Shown here one piece after another: positions 53,093-61,373 of a DNA stretch of 64,000 nucleotides (its first letter is position 1; every line of letters starts with the position of its first letter). The notes beneath the pieces were generated by a model, which saw only the letters and a list, made by a program, of their open reading frames with translations, had not been told where the DNA came from and did no database searches. Location: positions 186,001-250,000 of the forward strand of contig CAWCWV010000016.1 of NCBI GenBank assembly GCA_963799365.1, read 5' to 3'. Made by a program: the position numbers and the translations under genes. The stretch is from Marinirhabdus sp963799365. GTDB lineage: Bacteria; Bacteroidota; Bacteroidia; Flavobacteriales; Flavobacteriaceae.

Positions 53093-54169
53093 ATGGCAAA
53101 AGGAAATTTAAAGGCAGATTTAAAAATGGAAGAAATTCCGTCTTATCAACAAGTGTTGCAAAAATTAAATGCAAGACCAAAACCAAAACACCTTATTATG
53201 GGTAATGGTTTTAGTATGTCATACGACCACACCATTTTTTCGTATAATGCCTTATATGATTTTATAGAGAAACTAGAAGACCCAACATTGTCAAAATTAT
53301 TCGAAGTTATAAATACTAAAAACTTTGAGTTAATTATGAGGCAACTAGATAACTTTATTGAGTTAGCGAAAGCTTTTCATATAGATGAAAATATGGTAAA
53401 CGCTTTAACTGATGCAAACCAATTAATGCAAAAAAGTTTAATTGACGCTGTAAGCGCATTACATCCAGAACACGTTTTTGAAGTTGGCGAAGATAAAAGC
53501 AAAGCTTGCTTTAATTTTTTAAATGAATATTTAGAAAAAGAGGGAAAGGTGTTTTCTACTAATTATGACTTGTTATTGTATTGGGTATTAATGAGAAACG
53601 AATCAAAAAAAGCGATCGATGGTTTTGGTCGTGAACACTTAAATCCAGTTCAAACTCGTCGTGGTAATGAGGATGCGGAATTTGGTGACTTAAATTGGGG
53701 TAAGCACAAGGACGAACAAACCGTTTACCACATACACGGAACTTTACCCATTTTTGACACAGGTATTGAAATTGAAAAAGAAGTATATACTAATCGTAAA
53801 TATCTACTCGAAAATGTGAAATCAAGAATGGAGAGTAAAGACTACCCCGTCTTTGTAACAGCAGGAGATGGTACCGAGAAGTTAAAACAAATTTATCATA
53901 ACAGATACCTTACTTATTGTTATGAAAACCTGTGCAACATAACTGGTTCATTAATTTCATTTGGTTTCAATTTTGGCGAATACGACTATCATATAATTGA
54001 TGCTGTAAACAAGGCGGCAAAATATGGTGCACAATCTGGTGATAAATTATTCAGTATTTATGTTGGCGTCTATTCAGAAGGGGATTTAGAATATATAAAA
54101 AGTATTCAAGATAAATTTGAGTGCAAGGTAAATGTATTTGATTCTAAGACAGCCAACGTTTGGGGCTAA
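53093..54169 (+). CDS. DUF4917 (SIR2-like) protein
   Basis: 358 residues. HLIMGNGFSMSYDH is a SIR2/Rossmann-like nucleotide loop, followed by FSTNYDLLLYWVLMR, YHIHGTLPIFD and ISFGFNFGEYDYHIIDAV. These are the DUF4917 landmarks and correspond to SIR2-like folds, many of which cleave NAD in phage defence. It lies 33 nt after the four-TM gene and may be the third gene of the same unit. Catalytic activity is inferred. Confidence 0.83.
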   Translation: MAKGNLKADLKMEEIPSYQQVLQKLNARPKPKHLIMGNGFSMSYDHTIFSYNALYDFIEKLEDPTLSKLFEVINTKNFELIMRQLDNFIELAKAFHIDENMVNALTDANQLMQKSLIDAVSALHPEHVFEVGEDKSKACFNFLNEYLEKEGKVFSTNYDLLLYWVLMRNESKKAIDGFGREHLNPVQTRRGNEDAEFGDLNWGKHKDEQTVYHIHGTLPIFDTGIEIEKEVYTNRKYLLENVKSRMESKDYPVFVTAGDGTEKLKQIYHNRYLTYCYENLCNITGSLISFGFNFGEYDYHIIDAVNKAAKYGAQSGDKLFSIYVGVYSEGDLEYIKSIQDKFECKVNVFDSKTANVWG

Positions 54170-54342
54170 CAAGTTGATTAGAAATTTAATATTAAAATAG
54201 TGAGTTAAAAATCCAAATAAGAAAATGACCACATATCTTTGATATATAATTAATCATAGAGATTTATAAATATTCATTGTGCTGTTTTTATAAGCTAGTA
54301 GACTCTAAAAATAACATTCATTTTGAGATGAATACTTAAAAT

Positions 54343-54415
54343 TGAGCCGATAAATAAGTATAATCAACTCAAAAATTTACTATATTTGAGCCGAATAAAG
54401 ATTTTAATCGGCTCA
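54343..54415. promoter_or_regulatory. Fic gene operator: three TGAGCCGA half-sites
   Basis: TGAGCCGA at 54343-54350 and 54387-54394, and its inverse TCGGCTCA at 54408-54415, which ends 2 nt before the fic ATG. The last two form a perfect 8-bp inverted repeat with a 13-nt spacer. The Fic protein has a C-terminal winged helix and may bind here itself. Confidence 0.6.
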
Positions 54416-54417
54416 TA

Positions 54418-55530
54418 ATGATTTATAATTGGCAAAAACCGGAATGGCCTAACTTCACGTATTCATTAAAAAACGTGGAGGAGATTTTGTTTGACTATAT
54501 GTCTCGTGTAGGTCAGTTGGAGGGTTATTTAGAAGGCTTAGATCGTGATGAACAGCTTGAAACGGTTATACAAACAATGGTCGCTGAAGCAATGAAGTCA
54601 TCAGAAATTGAAGGAGAATATCTTGAGCGCGAAGATGTTAAGTCTTCTGTACGAAATAACCTTGGACTTAACGTGCCAAATGAAGTGGTTTCAGATCAAC
54701 GGGCAACGGGAATGGCGGCTTTACTTACTGATGTTAGAGACACTTTTTCGGAGCCATTGACGCAGTCAACACTTTTTGCTTGGCATTCATCATTGATGAT
54801 GGGAGCAAAAAATGTACTTGTTGGAAGTTGGAGAACCCATAAAGAACCAATGCAAGTTGTTTCTGGAGCAATGGGTAAACAGAAAGTACATTTTGAAGCA
54901 CCACCTTCCAATGCCGTACCGAATGAAATGAATCAATTTATAAAATGGTTTAATGATAGTAGTCCATCTGGAAAGCATCCCATAAAGAAGCCTATTATAA
55001 GATCAGCAATTGCGCATTTATATTTTGAGAGTATACATCCTTTTGAAGATGGTAACGGCCGTTTGGGAAGATGTATTTCAGAAAAAGCACTTTCACAATA
55101 TATAAATAGACCTATATTACTTAGTTTGTCGAGAGGTATTGAAGCTGATAAAAAAGCATATTATTATCATCTTGAAAAAGCTCAAAATTCAAACAATATA
55201 ACGGAGTGGATATCTTATTTTGTTAAAACCGTTCTTATAGCTCAGGAACAAACAACACAAGAAGTTGCTTTTACTTTAAAAAAAGCTCGTTTTTTTGACC
55301 GCTTTAATGAGCAATTGAATGAAAGACAATTGCGTGCTGTTCAACGAATGTTAGAAGAAGGTCCAAAAGGTTTTGAAGGTGGTATGAACGCTCGCAAGTA
55401 CATAGGCATTACAAAAACCTCAAAGGCGACTGCAACTCGGGATCTTCAAGATTTGGTATGCAAAGGCATATTTATTCCAACCGGTGGTGGTAGGAGTACA
55501 CGTTACAATTTAGCCTTAGAAGTAGAATAA
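54418..55530 (+). CDS. Fic family AMPylator-like protein (DUF4172 N-terminus)
   Basis: 370 residues. N-terminal DUF4172-type start YNWQKPEWPNFTYSL, a self-inhibitory helix with SSEIEGE, the Fic core ending in ESIHPFEDGNGRLGRCISEK (canonical HPFxDGNGRxGR), and a C-terminal winged helix (KYIGITKTSKATATRDLQDL). It transfers AMP or another nucleotide to target proteins and is held back by the Glu of the inhibitory helix. The wHTH and the operator repeats upstream suggest self-regulation. Confidence 0.92.
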   Translation: MIYNWQKPEWPNFTYSLKNVEEILFDYMSRVGQLEGYLEGLDRDEQLETVIQTMVAEAMKSSEIEGEYLEREDVKSSVRNNLGLNVPNEVVSDQRATGMAALLTDVRDTFSEPLTQSTLFAWHSSLMMGAKNVLVGSWRTHKEPMQVVSGAMGKQKVHFEAPPSNAVPNEMNQFIKWFNDSSPSGKHPIKKPIIRSAIAHLYFESIHPFEDGNGRLGRCISEKALSQYINRPILLSLSRGIEADKKAYYYHLEKAQNSNNITEWISYFVKTVLIAQEQTTQEVAFTLKKARFFDRFNEQLNERQLRAVQRMLEEGPKGFEGGMNARKYIGITKTSKATATRDLQDLVCKGIFIPTGGGRSTRYNLALEVE

Positions 55531-56141
55531 TAATATTATATTACAACCCGTTCCACCCCATTCCTCTACATTTCGCAAAAAGCTGCATTCCGAGAAAAAC
55601 GGTTCACTACATCAATCTTGAACACAGTCGCAGAAAAAGCAACAGCGTTCGCTAGGCAAAAAGATTACCCCGACCTTTTTCTACACAAAGTTTAAAATTC
55701 TGTCCGAGACGAACTGCATAACCGTTCGCTTGCTCACTTTTATAATTTCTTACTCAGTCATAATTTTAGTATTAGTTACCGAAAAGGTAACGGCGAGAGC
55801 GCTATGGGAAGTAAGTGAATAAGATTTAAATGAACGCTATTCTGTATCATTTTGCCACAAATAAACTCGGTAAGTATAAGAACACATAGAATTCAATACC
55901 AAAAGAAAAGGAAAACGCTCAAGATATAATAAGTAGGTGATTTTAAAGGGAAGAGTATGTCAAATTATATCATATAAAACCATCTAAAATGAATATGAAA
56001 ATTAGTTTATTTAAATGATTGTCAGTTGTTTGTAAATAATTAACTTCACTTTATTACTAAAAAATTAATGGTGTTGAAAGTACCTAAAATAGCTTTTCTG
56101 CCTTGGTTGAAAAGTATGAAGATCCTGAAATGAAATGAAGG

Positions 56142-56191
56142 AATCGAATAGCAAGAGGGTAACAGGCAGTCGCCCTGTTACGTTAATTCGA
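56142..56191. other. Nested inverted repeat, oriT-like
   Basis: Inner arms GTAACAGG (56159-56166) and CCTGTTAC (56174-56181), loop 7 nt. Outer arms AATCGAAT (about 56142-56149) and ATTCGATT (about 56186-56193). The nested layout upstream of a BfmA-like gene recalls mobilization origins. Confidence 0.45.
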
Positions 56192-56196
56192 TTTCA

Positions 56197-56217
56197 CCAT
56201 AAACATATTGTTTATGG
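56197..56217. repeat. Inverted repeat CCATAAACA-TAT-TGTTTATGG
   Basis: Perfect 9-bp arms with a 3-nt centre, about 105 nt before the mobilization gene. Possible binding site of a Mob or regulatory protein. Confidence 0.5.
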
Positions 56218-56322
56218 GAGTTTACAAGGTTTTTCTCTCTTTTTGAATTTGAATAAAAACACTATTTTTTACTAAAAACATTTGTTAACCGCCGTAAACA
56301 GGCGCTAATTTTACTAAAAACT

Positions 56323-56760
56323 ATGGACAAAGGGTATGAAAAAGAGGGTTTTGAGACTTTAAAGATTAAAAGTTCTGTGGCTAATGAATTTAGGAAATTT
56401 AGTAAGATGCTATCGAAATCCCAATCGATGACATTGCTCTTAATGATGGACTTTTTTAAGGAGAACGGAATTTCCCCAGTAGAGTCAATGGGACCAAATA
56501 TGGAAACCTTAGAAAAGCGAATTTCATTACTCATTAAGAAACGGATGAATGGAATGATTGCCATAATGAAAGATATTGAAAAGAACCAAACGAAACCAAC
56601 CGTTGCAATGCTGTATTCCCTTTTTGAGCAAACCGAACCACCCAAAAAGAAATTGATATTAGCAAAAAAAAATGTGCAAGAAAAAAAAGAAGTTGGCTTG
56701 CCAGTCGGGAGGGGAAGTTATCGAGAAAAGAAATACCTAGACACTAATGAGAATGACTGA
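56323..56760 (+). CDS. BfmA/BtgA-like mobilization protein
   Basis: 145 residues. The N-terminal part (LKIKSSVANEFRKFSKMLSK, SQSMTLLLMMDFFKENGISP) has a ribbon-helix-helix-like pattern of the BfmA/BtgA family of mobilization accessory proteins in Bacteroidota. It probably binds the transfer origin. No relaxase gene is present, so transfer would need one supplied in trans. It overlaps the next gene's start by one base. Confidence 0.75.
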   Translation: MDKGYEKEGFETLKIKSSVANEFRKFSKMLSKSQSMTLLLMMDFFKENGISPVESMGPNMETLEKRISLLIKKRMNGMIAIMKDIEKNQTKPTVAMLYSLFEQTEPPKKKLILAKKNVQEKKEVGLPVGRGSYREKKYLDTNEND

Positions 56761-57425
56761 TGGAAAAGGTTAACTATATTGTTCAGCTTAATGCAGTTTT
56801 TGAACTGTTTAATAAAGACTATAATATTAAACAGGGTCATATTACTTTGTATCTGGCATTCTTTCAGAAGTGGAACCGAGAATTTTTTAAAAAGACCATA
56901 ACCATAAACAGAGAATGGATTATGGAAAAAGCGAAATTCAAATCAAAAACAACCTATCACAATTATCTGAGAGATCTTAATGATTGGGGCTATTTAAAAT
57001 ATTTTCCATCATACCATCCCGCAAGAGGTTCAAAAGTCCAGATGGCCATTTTTTTTAATTCAGCTGGTCAAAAAATGGCTACCTACGTCCCAGAACCAGG
57101 CCAAAATTTGGTACCTTCTTATAAACATAAAACAAAAGAAAACTTAAATAAACTGGCAAGGCCAAAAAATGAACTGGTTGTTTTAAATTTTTTTAAAGAA
57201 AACAATTGGCCAGCTATGCAAGGAAAAAAGTTCTATACGTATTACGATGCCAAAGACTGGGAATTGAGCAGAGGGCTAAAAATAACAAATTGGAAAATAG
57301 CTGCTATTAATTTCGTTGAGAAAGGATTCAAAATTAAAGAGGAAAGAACTAAGCCAAAATTTGGCCATCTGGATAATCTGAGAAATTCTAATAATGGGAA
57401 AAAAGACTATGGAATACCTCTTTAA
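56760..57425 (+). CDS. Winged-helix-like island protein of unknown function
   Basis: 221 residues. The N-terminal 110 residues look like a helix-turn-helix of replication or regulation proteins (GHITLYLAFFQKWNREFFKK, SKTTYHNYLRDLNDWGYLKY). The second part (YTYYDAKDWELSRGLKITNW) appears often beside BfmA genes in flavobacterial islands. It may act in replication or excision; this is an inference from position. Confidence 0.7.
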   Translation: MEKVNYIVQLNAVFELFNKDYNIKQGHITLYLAFFQKWNREFFKKTITINREWIMEKAKFKSKTTYHNYLRDLNDWGYLKYFPSYHPARGSKVQMAIFFNSAGQKMATYVPEPGQNLVPSYKHKTKENLNKLARPKNELVVLNFFKENNWPAMQGKKFYTYYDAKDWELSRGLKITNWKIAAINFVEKGFKIKEERTKPKFGHLDNLRNSNNGKKDYGIPL

Positions 57426-57429
57426 ATCC

Positions 57430-58664
57430 TCATCTAAATTTTGATCTTAGAATTGCCATATCTTTACTCACTTTCATATCTAAAATTTTAGCGTAGTGCT
57501 GGGTCGTTTTAAGATTAGTATGCCCAAGCATCTTACTAACAGACTCTATTGGGACACCATTACTTAAAGTTACTGTTGTAGCGAATGTATGTCGTGCGAG
57601 ATGAAAAGTGAGATTCTTCGTAATACCCGCCAAGTTTGCAATCTCTTTGATGTAAGCATTCATTTTCTGATTACTTAGAACAGGCAGCACCAAGTCTTTT
57701 TCAATTAAAAGTTCATTGTCCTTATACTTTTCTATAAGTATCTTAGCTATCGGTAAAATTGGGATATTGCTTCTGGTATCAGTTTTAGATCTTTTCGTCT
57801 TCACCCACTCTTCGCCATCTGCGCCTACTACAATATCGCCTCTGTTCAATTTTTTAACATCTGCATACGCCAAACCAGTAAAGCAACAAAATACAAAAAT
57901 ATCACGCACTTGGTCGAGTCGTTCCATTTTAAAATCGAGGTCTATGATTTTTTGAATTTCTTCTTCGGTCAGAAACTCACGTTCAATAACTTTTAGTTTA
58001 GCTTTCCAATGTATGAAGGGGTCTTTATCAATCCAATCGTTAGCGTGAGCAATACGAATTATCTTTTTAAAATTTGTGATATACTTGATGGCAGCATTGT
58101 GAGAGCACTTGCGCGTCGTTTTAAGATAGTATTCCAGGCCAGTTATAAATTTATGGTCTACAGCTTTCACAGGAATATCATTTTTCTTGTATTTCTTCTT
58201 TATAAAATCCTGAACGTGATTTCTACAGGTTCGGTAGCGCTCAAAAGTTCCGACGGCAAAATCTTTCCCGATTAGACTTTGAACTTTGTCATTATGTTCC
58301 TGGAATATTTCGAGTAGCATTTTATTGACTTTGTCTTTTCCGAGAAGCACATCCCGAAGATCAGTTGCAGAATAAGATTCATTAACACGTTCAAAGTTTT
58401 GCTGAATCGAGTAAATCTGATTCTTTATAACACTCAAATGCTTATTCAATTCTTGTGCTTCAACAGAATTACCAAGTGCTAATTGGGTTTTGGAGTTCCA
58501 TCTTTGAACTTAACTTTCCTTCGTACACTGCACTCAGCTCTTCGCCCATCGTGGGTTATGCGCAGGTAAATGTTAGCTTTTCCGAGTTCGTCGGCCTTGC
58601 TTTTTTTAATATAAAATAGAAGAGAAAGAGAATGTGACACGAATATTTTTAAAATTCTCTTCAA
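57430..58664 (-). pseudogene. int: Tyrosine recombinase (island integrase) with frameshift
   Basis: Two frames make one integrase. The N-terminal part (58664 to about 58501) reads SLLFYIKKSKADELGKANIY and RRAECSVRRKVKFK, an Arm-DNA-binding domain. The rest reads in the next frame: WNSKTQLALGNSVEAQELNK, a SAM-like core-binding domain, then the catalytic domain with Arg in FCCFTGLAYADVKKL, HLARHTFATT, LGHTNLKTTQHYAKI. One base is missing at about 58501-58502, giving a stop at 58467-58469. The full protein would be about 410 residues, the usual length. It lies 0.2 kb from tRNA-Ser as expected of the island's integrase. A sequencing error cannot be excluded. Confidence 0.85.
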
Positions 58665-58725
58665 TTTACGAAAAAATTATTAAAAATATGTAATCATAAT
58701 CCATTAAAAACAAATATTTAACTTC

Positions 58726-58778
58726 AATTCGGTGTCAGTTAGAGTGAAGTTTTAAGTGACACCGAATTAGCCCCTTTT
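58726..58778. repeat. Inverted repeat and right copy of the terminal repeat
   Basis: AATTCGGTGTCA (58726-58737) and TGACACCGAATT (58757-58768) are perfect 12-bp inverted arms. The right arm is part of the 23-bp repeat (58756-58778) shared with 26015-26037 at the left end. Likely integrase or excisionase binding region. Confidence 0.55.
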
Positions 58779-58786
58779 AGATTGCA

Positions 58787-58816
58787 TTTATTTGATATCA
58801 TATGATATCAAATAAA
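58787..58816. repeat. Perfect 30-bp palindrome next to the right end
   Basis: A perfect palindrome of 30 bp centred on CAT|ATG, with core TTTGATATCATATGATATCA. It is made only of AT-rich sequence but its perfection is striking. Possible binding site or cruciform. Confidence 0.6.
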
Positions 58817-58820
58817 ATGA

Positions 58821-58854
58821 AAAAACCTGTAAATCAACGATTTACAGGTTTTTT
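58821..58854. terminator. Bidirectional terminator behind tRNA-Ser
   Basis: ACCTGTAAATC (58825-58835), loop AAC, GATTTACAGGT (58839-58849), A-run before and T-run after. It ends the tRNA-Ser transcript on the minus strand. Confidence 0.85.
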
Positions 58855-58876
58855 AGTGCCTAATGTAGGTCTTTCA

Positions 58877-58893
58877 GCGGAGAGTAAGGGATT
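58877..58893. repeat. attR candidate: tRNA-Ser 3' end
   Basis: GCGGAGAGTAAGGGATT, identical to 25771-25787. It covers the 3' acceptor strand and part of the T-arm of the tRNA gene, the usual crossover zone of tyrosine integrases. Confidence 0.75.
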
Positions 58894-58962
58894 CGAACCC
58901 CTGGAGGTGTGACCCTCAACAGTTTTCAAGACTGCCGCATTCGACCACTCTGCCAACTCTCC
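58878..58962 (-). tRNA. tRNA-Ser (anticodon UGA)
   Basis: 85 nt with acceptor arms GGAGAGT and ACTCTCC, anticodon stem CAGT/ACTG with loop CTTGAAA (anticodon TGA), a long variable arm GAGGGTCACACCTC, and T-loop GGTTCGAATCC. CCA is not encoded. It is intact because the island restores its 3' end. Confidence 0.95.
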
Positions 58963-59134
58963 AAAGTGTCTATTCAAGCTGTTTGCCTGAATGCGGGTGC
59001 AAATATAAGATGCTTTTTACTTTTCTGAAAACAAAAATGGAAATATTCTTTCAGCAAATTGAAAACATAAGTCATTAGCTTCTTCAAGCTATATAAATTA
59101 ATTAATTTACAGTGAGGTTTAAAAGTGTTTGCTT

Positions 59135-59926
59135 CTAAAGTTGTTGCTTTTCGGAATCAGTCCCAGCCTCCAAGATTTGCTTTTCGCTTTCTTTTCTAAC
59201 CTCCTCTTTGGCTACGAACTTATTGTGTTCTTGTTGTGCATAGTGGTCTTTTTTTCTATTGTAGATGCTTTGGATACCTTCAGACTTTCCGTAGATAGTT
59301 ACAACATCGTCTGGTAGAATTTTAAAATTTCCCGATGGAGATCCGAAATATCCGTTGCCTTTACGATCTACCCCCAAAATAGTAAGACCTTCTTCTCTCA
59401 AATTAAGTTGCTCAAGGGTTCTGTTGCCCATCCAACCATCGTGATCTACCTTGGCTTCAATAATGGTATAATCGTCTTTAAGGTGAAGGACCGCAGCAAA
59501 ATCGTGAACTTCAATATTAGTGTAGCGTTTCAACATTTTATTGATAACCCGAGACAAGCCTCTATCTACCCATTTGCTGCGTACTGCCAAAAAAAGGACA
59601 AGCATTCCAATTACGACTATTAGCAATCCATAGAGTTTGGATGCCATGGTGTCTGGAAGTATAAAGGTTAAAATAAGCGAAGACATAACCGTCACAATAC
59701 CTGCATTACCAATAAGCATTAAATGATAAATTATCTTTCTACGAACGGGATGGTTCATAATGTTCTCCGTTTCTTGGGTACTTAGCCCTGTCCCAGTGTA
59801 CGCCGATCTAGCTTGAAACTTTGCGCTTTCTGTAGATAACCCTGTATGCATTAGCGCAATCGCTGCAATTTTGGTAATAAGCACAGATAATGAAACAATA
59901 AGAAATAGGGAGACTGCTGCTACCAT
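59135..59926 (-). CDS. Membrane protein with TrkA-C domain
   Basis: 263 residues. Three or four hydrophobic helices in the first 110 residues, with ARSAYTGTGLSTQETENIMN, then a TrkA-C domain (about 150-220: YTIIEAKVDHDGWMGNRTLE, LTILGVDRKGNGYFGSPSG, DDVVTIYG). The C-terminus is a charged tail. TrkA-C domains bind ligands such as c-di-AMP and gate ion channels or transporters; the transported ion is not evident. Confidence 0.8.
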   Translation of the reverse strand: MVAAVSLFLIVSLSVLITKIAAIALMHTGLSTESAKFQARSAYTGTGLSTQETENIMNHPVRRKIIYHLMLIGNAGIVTVMSSLILTFILPDTMASKLYGLLIVVIGMLVLFLAVRSKWVDRGLSRVINKMLKRYTNIEVHDFAAVLHLKDDYTIIEAKVDHDGWMGNRTLEQLNLREEGLTILGVDRKGNGYFGSPSGNFKILPDDVVTIYGKSEGIQSIYNRKKDHYAQQEHNKFVAKEEVRKESEKQILEAGTDSEKQQL

Positions 59927-60048
59927 AATATAAGTTTAATGTGACCACAAAGCTATCTAATTTCTTTTAGAATTTACTTAGTTAATAATGGTACAAATCA
60001 ACAAAATTTAAAAGGCAATATTCTATGGTGAGATAAAAATGGTTTCTG

Positions 60049-60435
60049 TTAAAGAATGGCCACAGGCTTCTTGTCATCTCCAATAGCTACAAATGTAAAA
60101 TATCCCGTCACCACTTTTTCTCGATTACTACTGTACATATCTTCCATAAAAATATCTACCTTCACGATACAACTGGTTCGCCCTACTTTGTTCACTCTCG
60201 CTATTAATTCTACAATACTACCTTGAGGTATGGGTTTGGTAAAATCTATTTTCTCCGTGCTTACTGTAACTACTTTTTTTCTGCTGAAACGAGTTGCACA
60301 AATAAAGGAGGCTTCATCCATCATATGTAATGTGGTTCCTCCAAATAGTGTGTCGTAATGATTGGTAGTATTTGGAAATACAGCTTTAAAGATTCGGGTT
60401 TCAGATTGGTTTTTACGATCTTCAAGAATGGACAT
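60049..60435 (-). CDS. Acyl-CoA thioesterase (hotdog fold)
   Basis: 128 residues: KAVFPNTTNHYDTLFGGTTL followed by HMMDEASFICATRFS, the Asn/FGG/Asp signature of YciA-type acyl-CoA thioesterases, and VTVSTEKIDFTKPIPQG. It hydrolyses acyl-CoA to free fatty acid and CoA in the cytoplasm. Slightly short but complete. Confidence 0.9.
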   Translation of the reverse strand: MSILEDRKNQSETRIFKAVFPNTTNHYDTLFGGTTLHMMDEASFICATRFSRKKVVTVSTEKIDFTKPIPQGSIVELIARVNKVGRTSCIVKVDIFMEDMYSSNREKVVTGYFTFVAIGDDKKPVAIL

Positions 60436-60501
60436 TGGCTTACGCTATTTAGCTATTTTATAATATAATGTATCTATTCTTATGTAACGAAACAAGAATA
60501 G

Positions 60502-60509
60502 TATTTTTG
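60502..60509 (+). promoter_or_regulatory. Candidate -7 box TATTTTTG
   Basis: TATTTTTG fits TAnnTTTG and lies 18 nt before the ATG at 60528. No clear -33 TTTG. Confidence 0.4.
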
Positions 60510-60527
60510 TACATCAAAGATACATAA

Positions 60528-61163
60528 ATGAGTTCCGAAACTTTACAAAAACTACAATGGCGTTATGCAACAAAGAAATTTGATGCCTCTAAAGCGCTAT
60601 CAGTAGAAAAAATAAATATTTTAAAAGAGGCCTTTAATTTAACTGCGACTTCCTATGGATTGCAACCGCTTAAAATGGTTTTAATTCAGAATAAAAAATT
60701 GCAGAAAGAATTAGTGCCTTTTACGATGAATCAGCAACAGGTAGCAGATGCTTCTCACGTGTTCGTTTTATGTGTGGAAACCGAATTAACTTCGAGCTTC
60801 ATAGAAACATATTTTAATACAGTAGCTGCCGTTCGCAATACCCCTAAGGCTATTCTTCAGCCTTTTGAATTATTTTTAAAAGATAGTTTTGCCGAAAAAG
60901 AAACTGAAGAGGTGAACCTATGGATGGAAAAACAGGCCTATATTGCGTTAGGAAATTTAATGACTGTTTGTGCTTTAGAACAAATAGATGCGTGTCCCAT
61001 AGAAGGTTTCGAACCCGAAAAATACGATGCGTTTCTGCAGCTGAAAGAAAAGAACCTGCATGCAGTTTTAGTACTGGCCGTTGGCTATCGCCATAAAGAC
61101 GACATTTTTGCCGACTTTAAAAAAGTACGCAGAGGCGTAGCGGAAGTGATTATAGAAATGTGA
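60528..61163 (+). CDS. NAD(P)H-dependent nitroreductase family oxidoreductase
   Basis: 211 residues: LQWRYATKKFDASKALSVEK, SYGLQPLKMVLIQNKKLQ, and ALEQIDACPIEGFEPEKYDA, all typical of NfsB-like FMN nitroreductases. It reduces nitroaromatics or quinones with NAD(P)H. It converges on the phosphatase gene; a repeat-rich gap lies between. Confidence 0.9.
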   Translation: MSSETLQKLQWRYATKKFDASKALSVEKINILKEAFNLTATSYGLQPLKMVLIQNKKLQKELVPFTMNQQQVADASHVFVLCVETELTSSFIETYFNTVAAVRNTPKAILQPFELFLKDSFAEKETEEVNLWMEKQAYIALGNLMTVCALEQIDACPIEGFEPEKYDAFLQLKEKNLHAVLVLAVGYRHKDDIFADFKKVRRGVAEVIIEM

Positions 61164-61300
61164 GGTGGTTGAATTAGGAAATTAGTGAATTAGTAAAAGA
61201 GTTTGTGGGTTCAGCTGTTTTTATAAGGCTTGTGTATTTTTATTTGTAAAAATCCAGCTAACTATTCGATTTTTTTTAAATTCAATTTAATATCAATATT

Positions 61301-61370
61301 CACTAATTCACTAATTCACTAATTCACTAATTCACCCAGTTACCCAGTTACCCAGTTACCCAGTTACCCA
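61301..61370. repeat. Two adjacent tandem arrays of 8-bp units
   Basis: CACTAATT four times (61301-61332, then CAC), followed by CCAGTTAC four times (61336-61367, then CCA). An inverted relative of the first unit (ATTAGTGAATTAGT) lies at about 61182-61195, so the transcript end could fold back. It sits between two convergent genes. Confidence 0.8.
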
Positions 61371-61373
61371 ATA

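Larger units (their letters stand above)
55531..56322. other. Gene-free 0.8-kb region, possible transfer origin
   Basis: No credible gene in any frame; frames are short. The right part holds two strong inverted repeats (56146-56190 and 56197-56217) directly before the mobilization gene, a typical place for an oriT. The left part has no structure I can name. Confidence 0.5.

Noticed and set aside
55531..57425. Full conjugative element
   Set aside because: No relaxase, coupling protein or tra genes are found; only an accessory mobilization gene and its neighbour.
61301..61370. CRISPR array
   Set aside because: The units are only 8 bp and directly adjacent, without spacers, and no cas gene is near.
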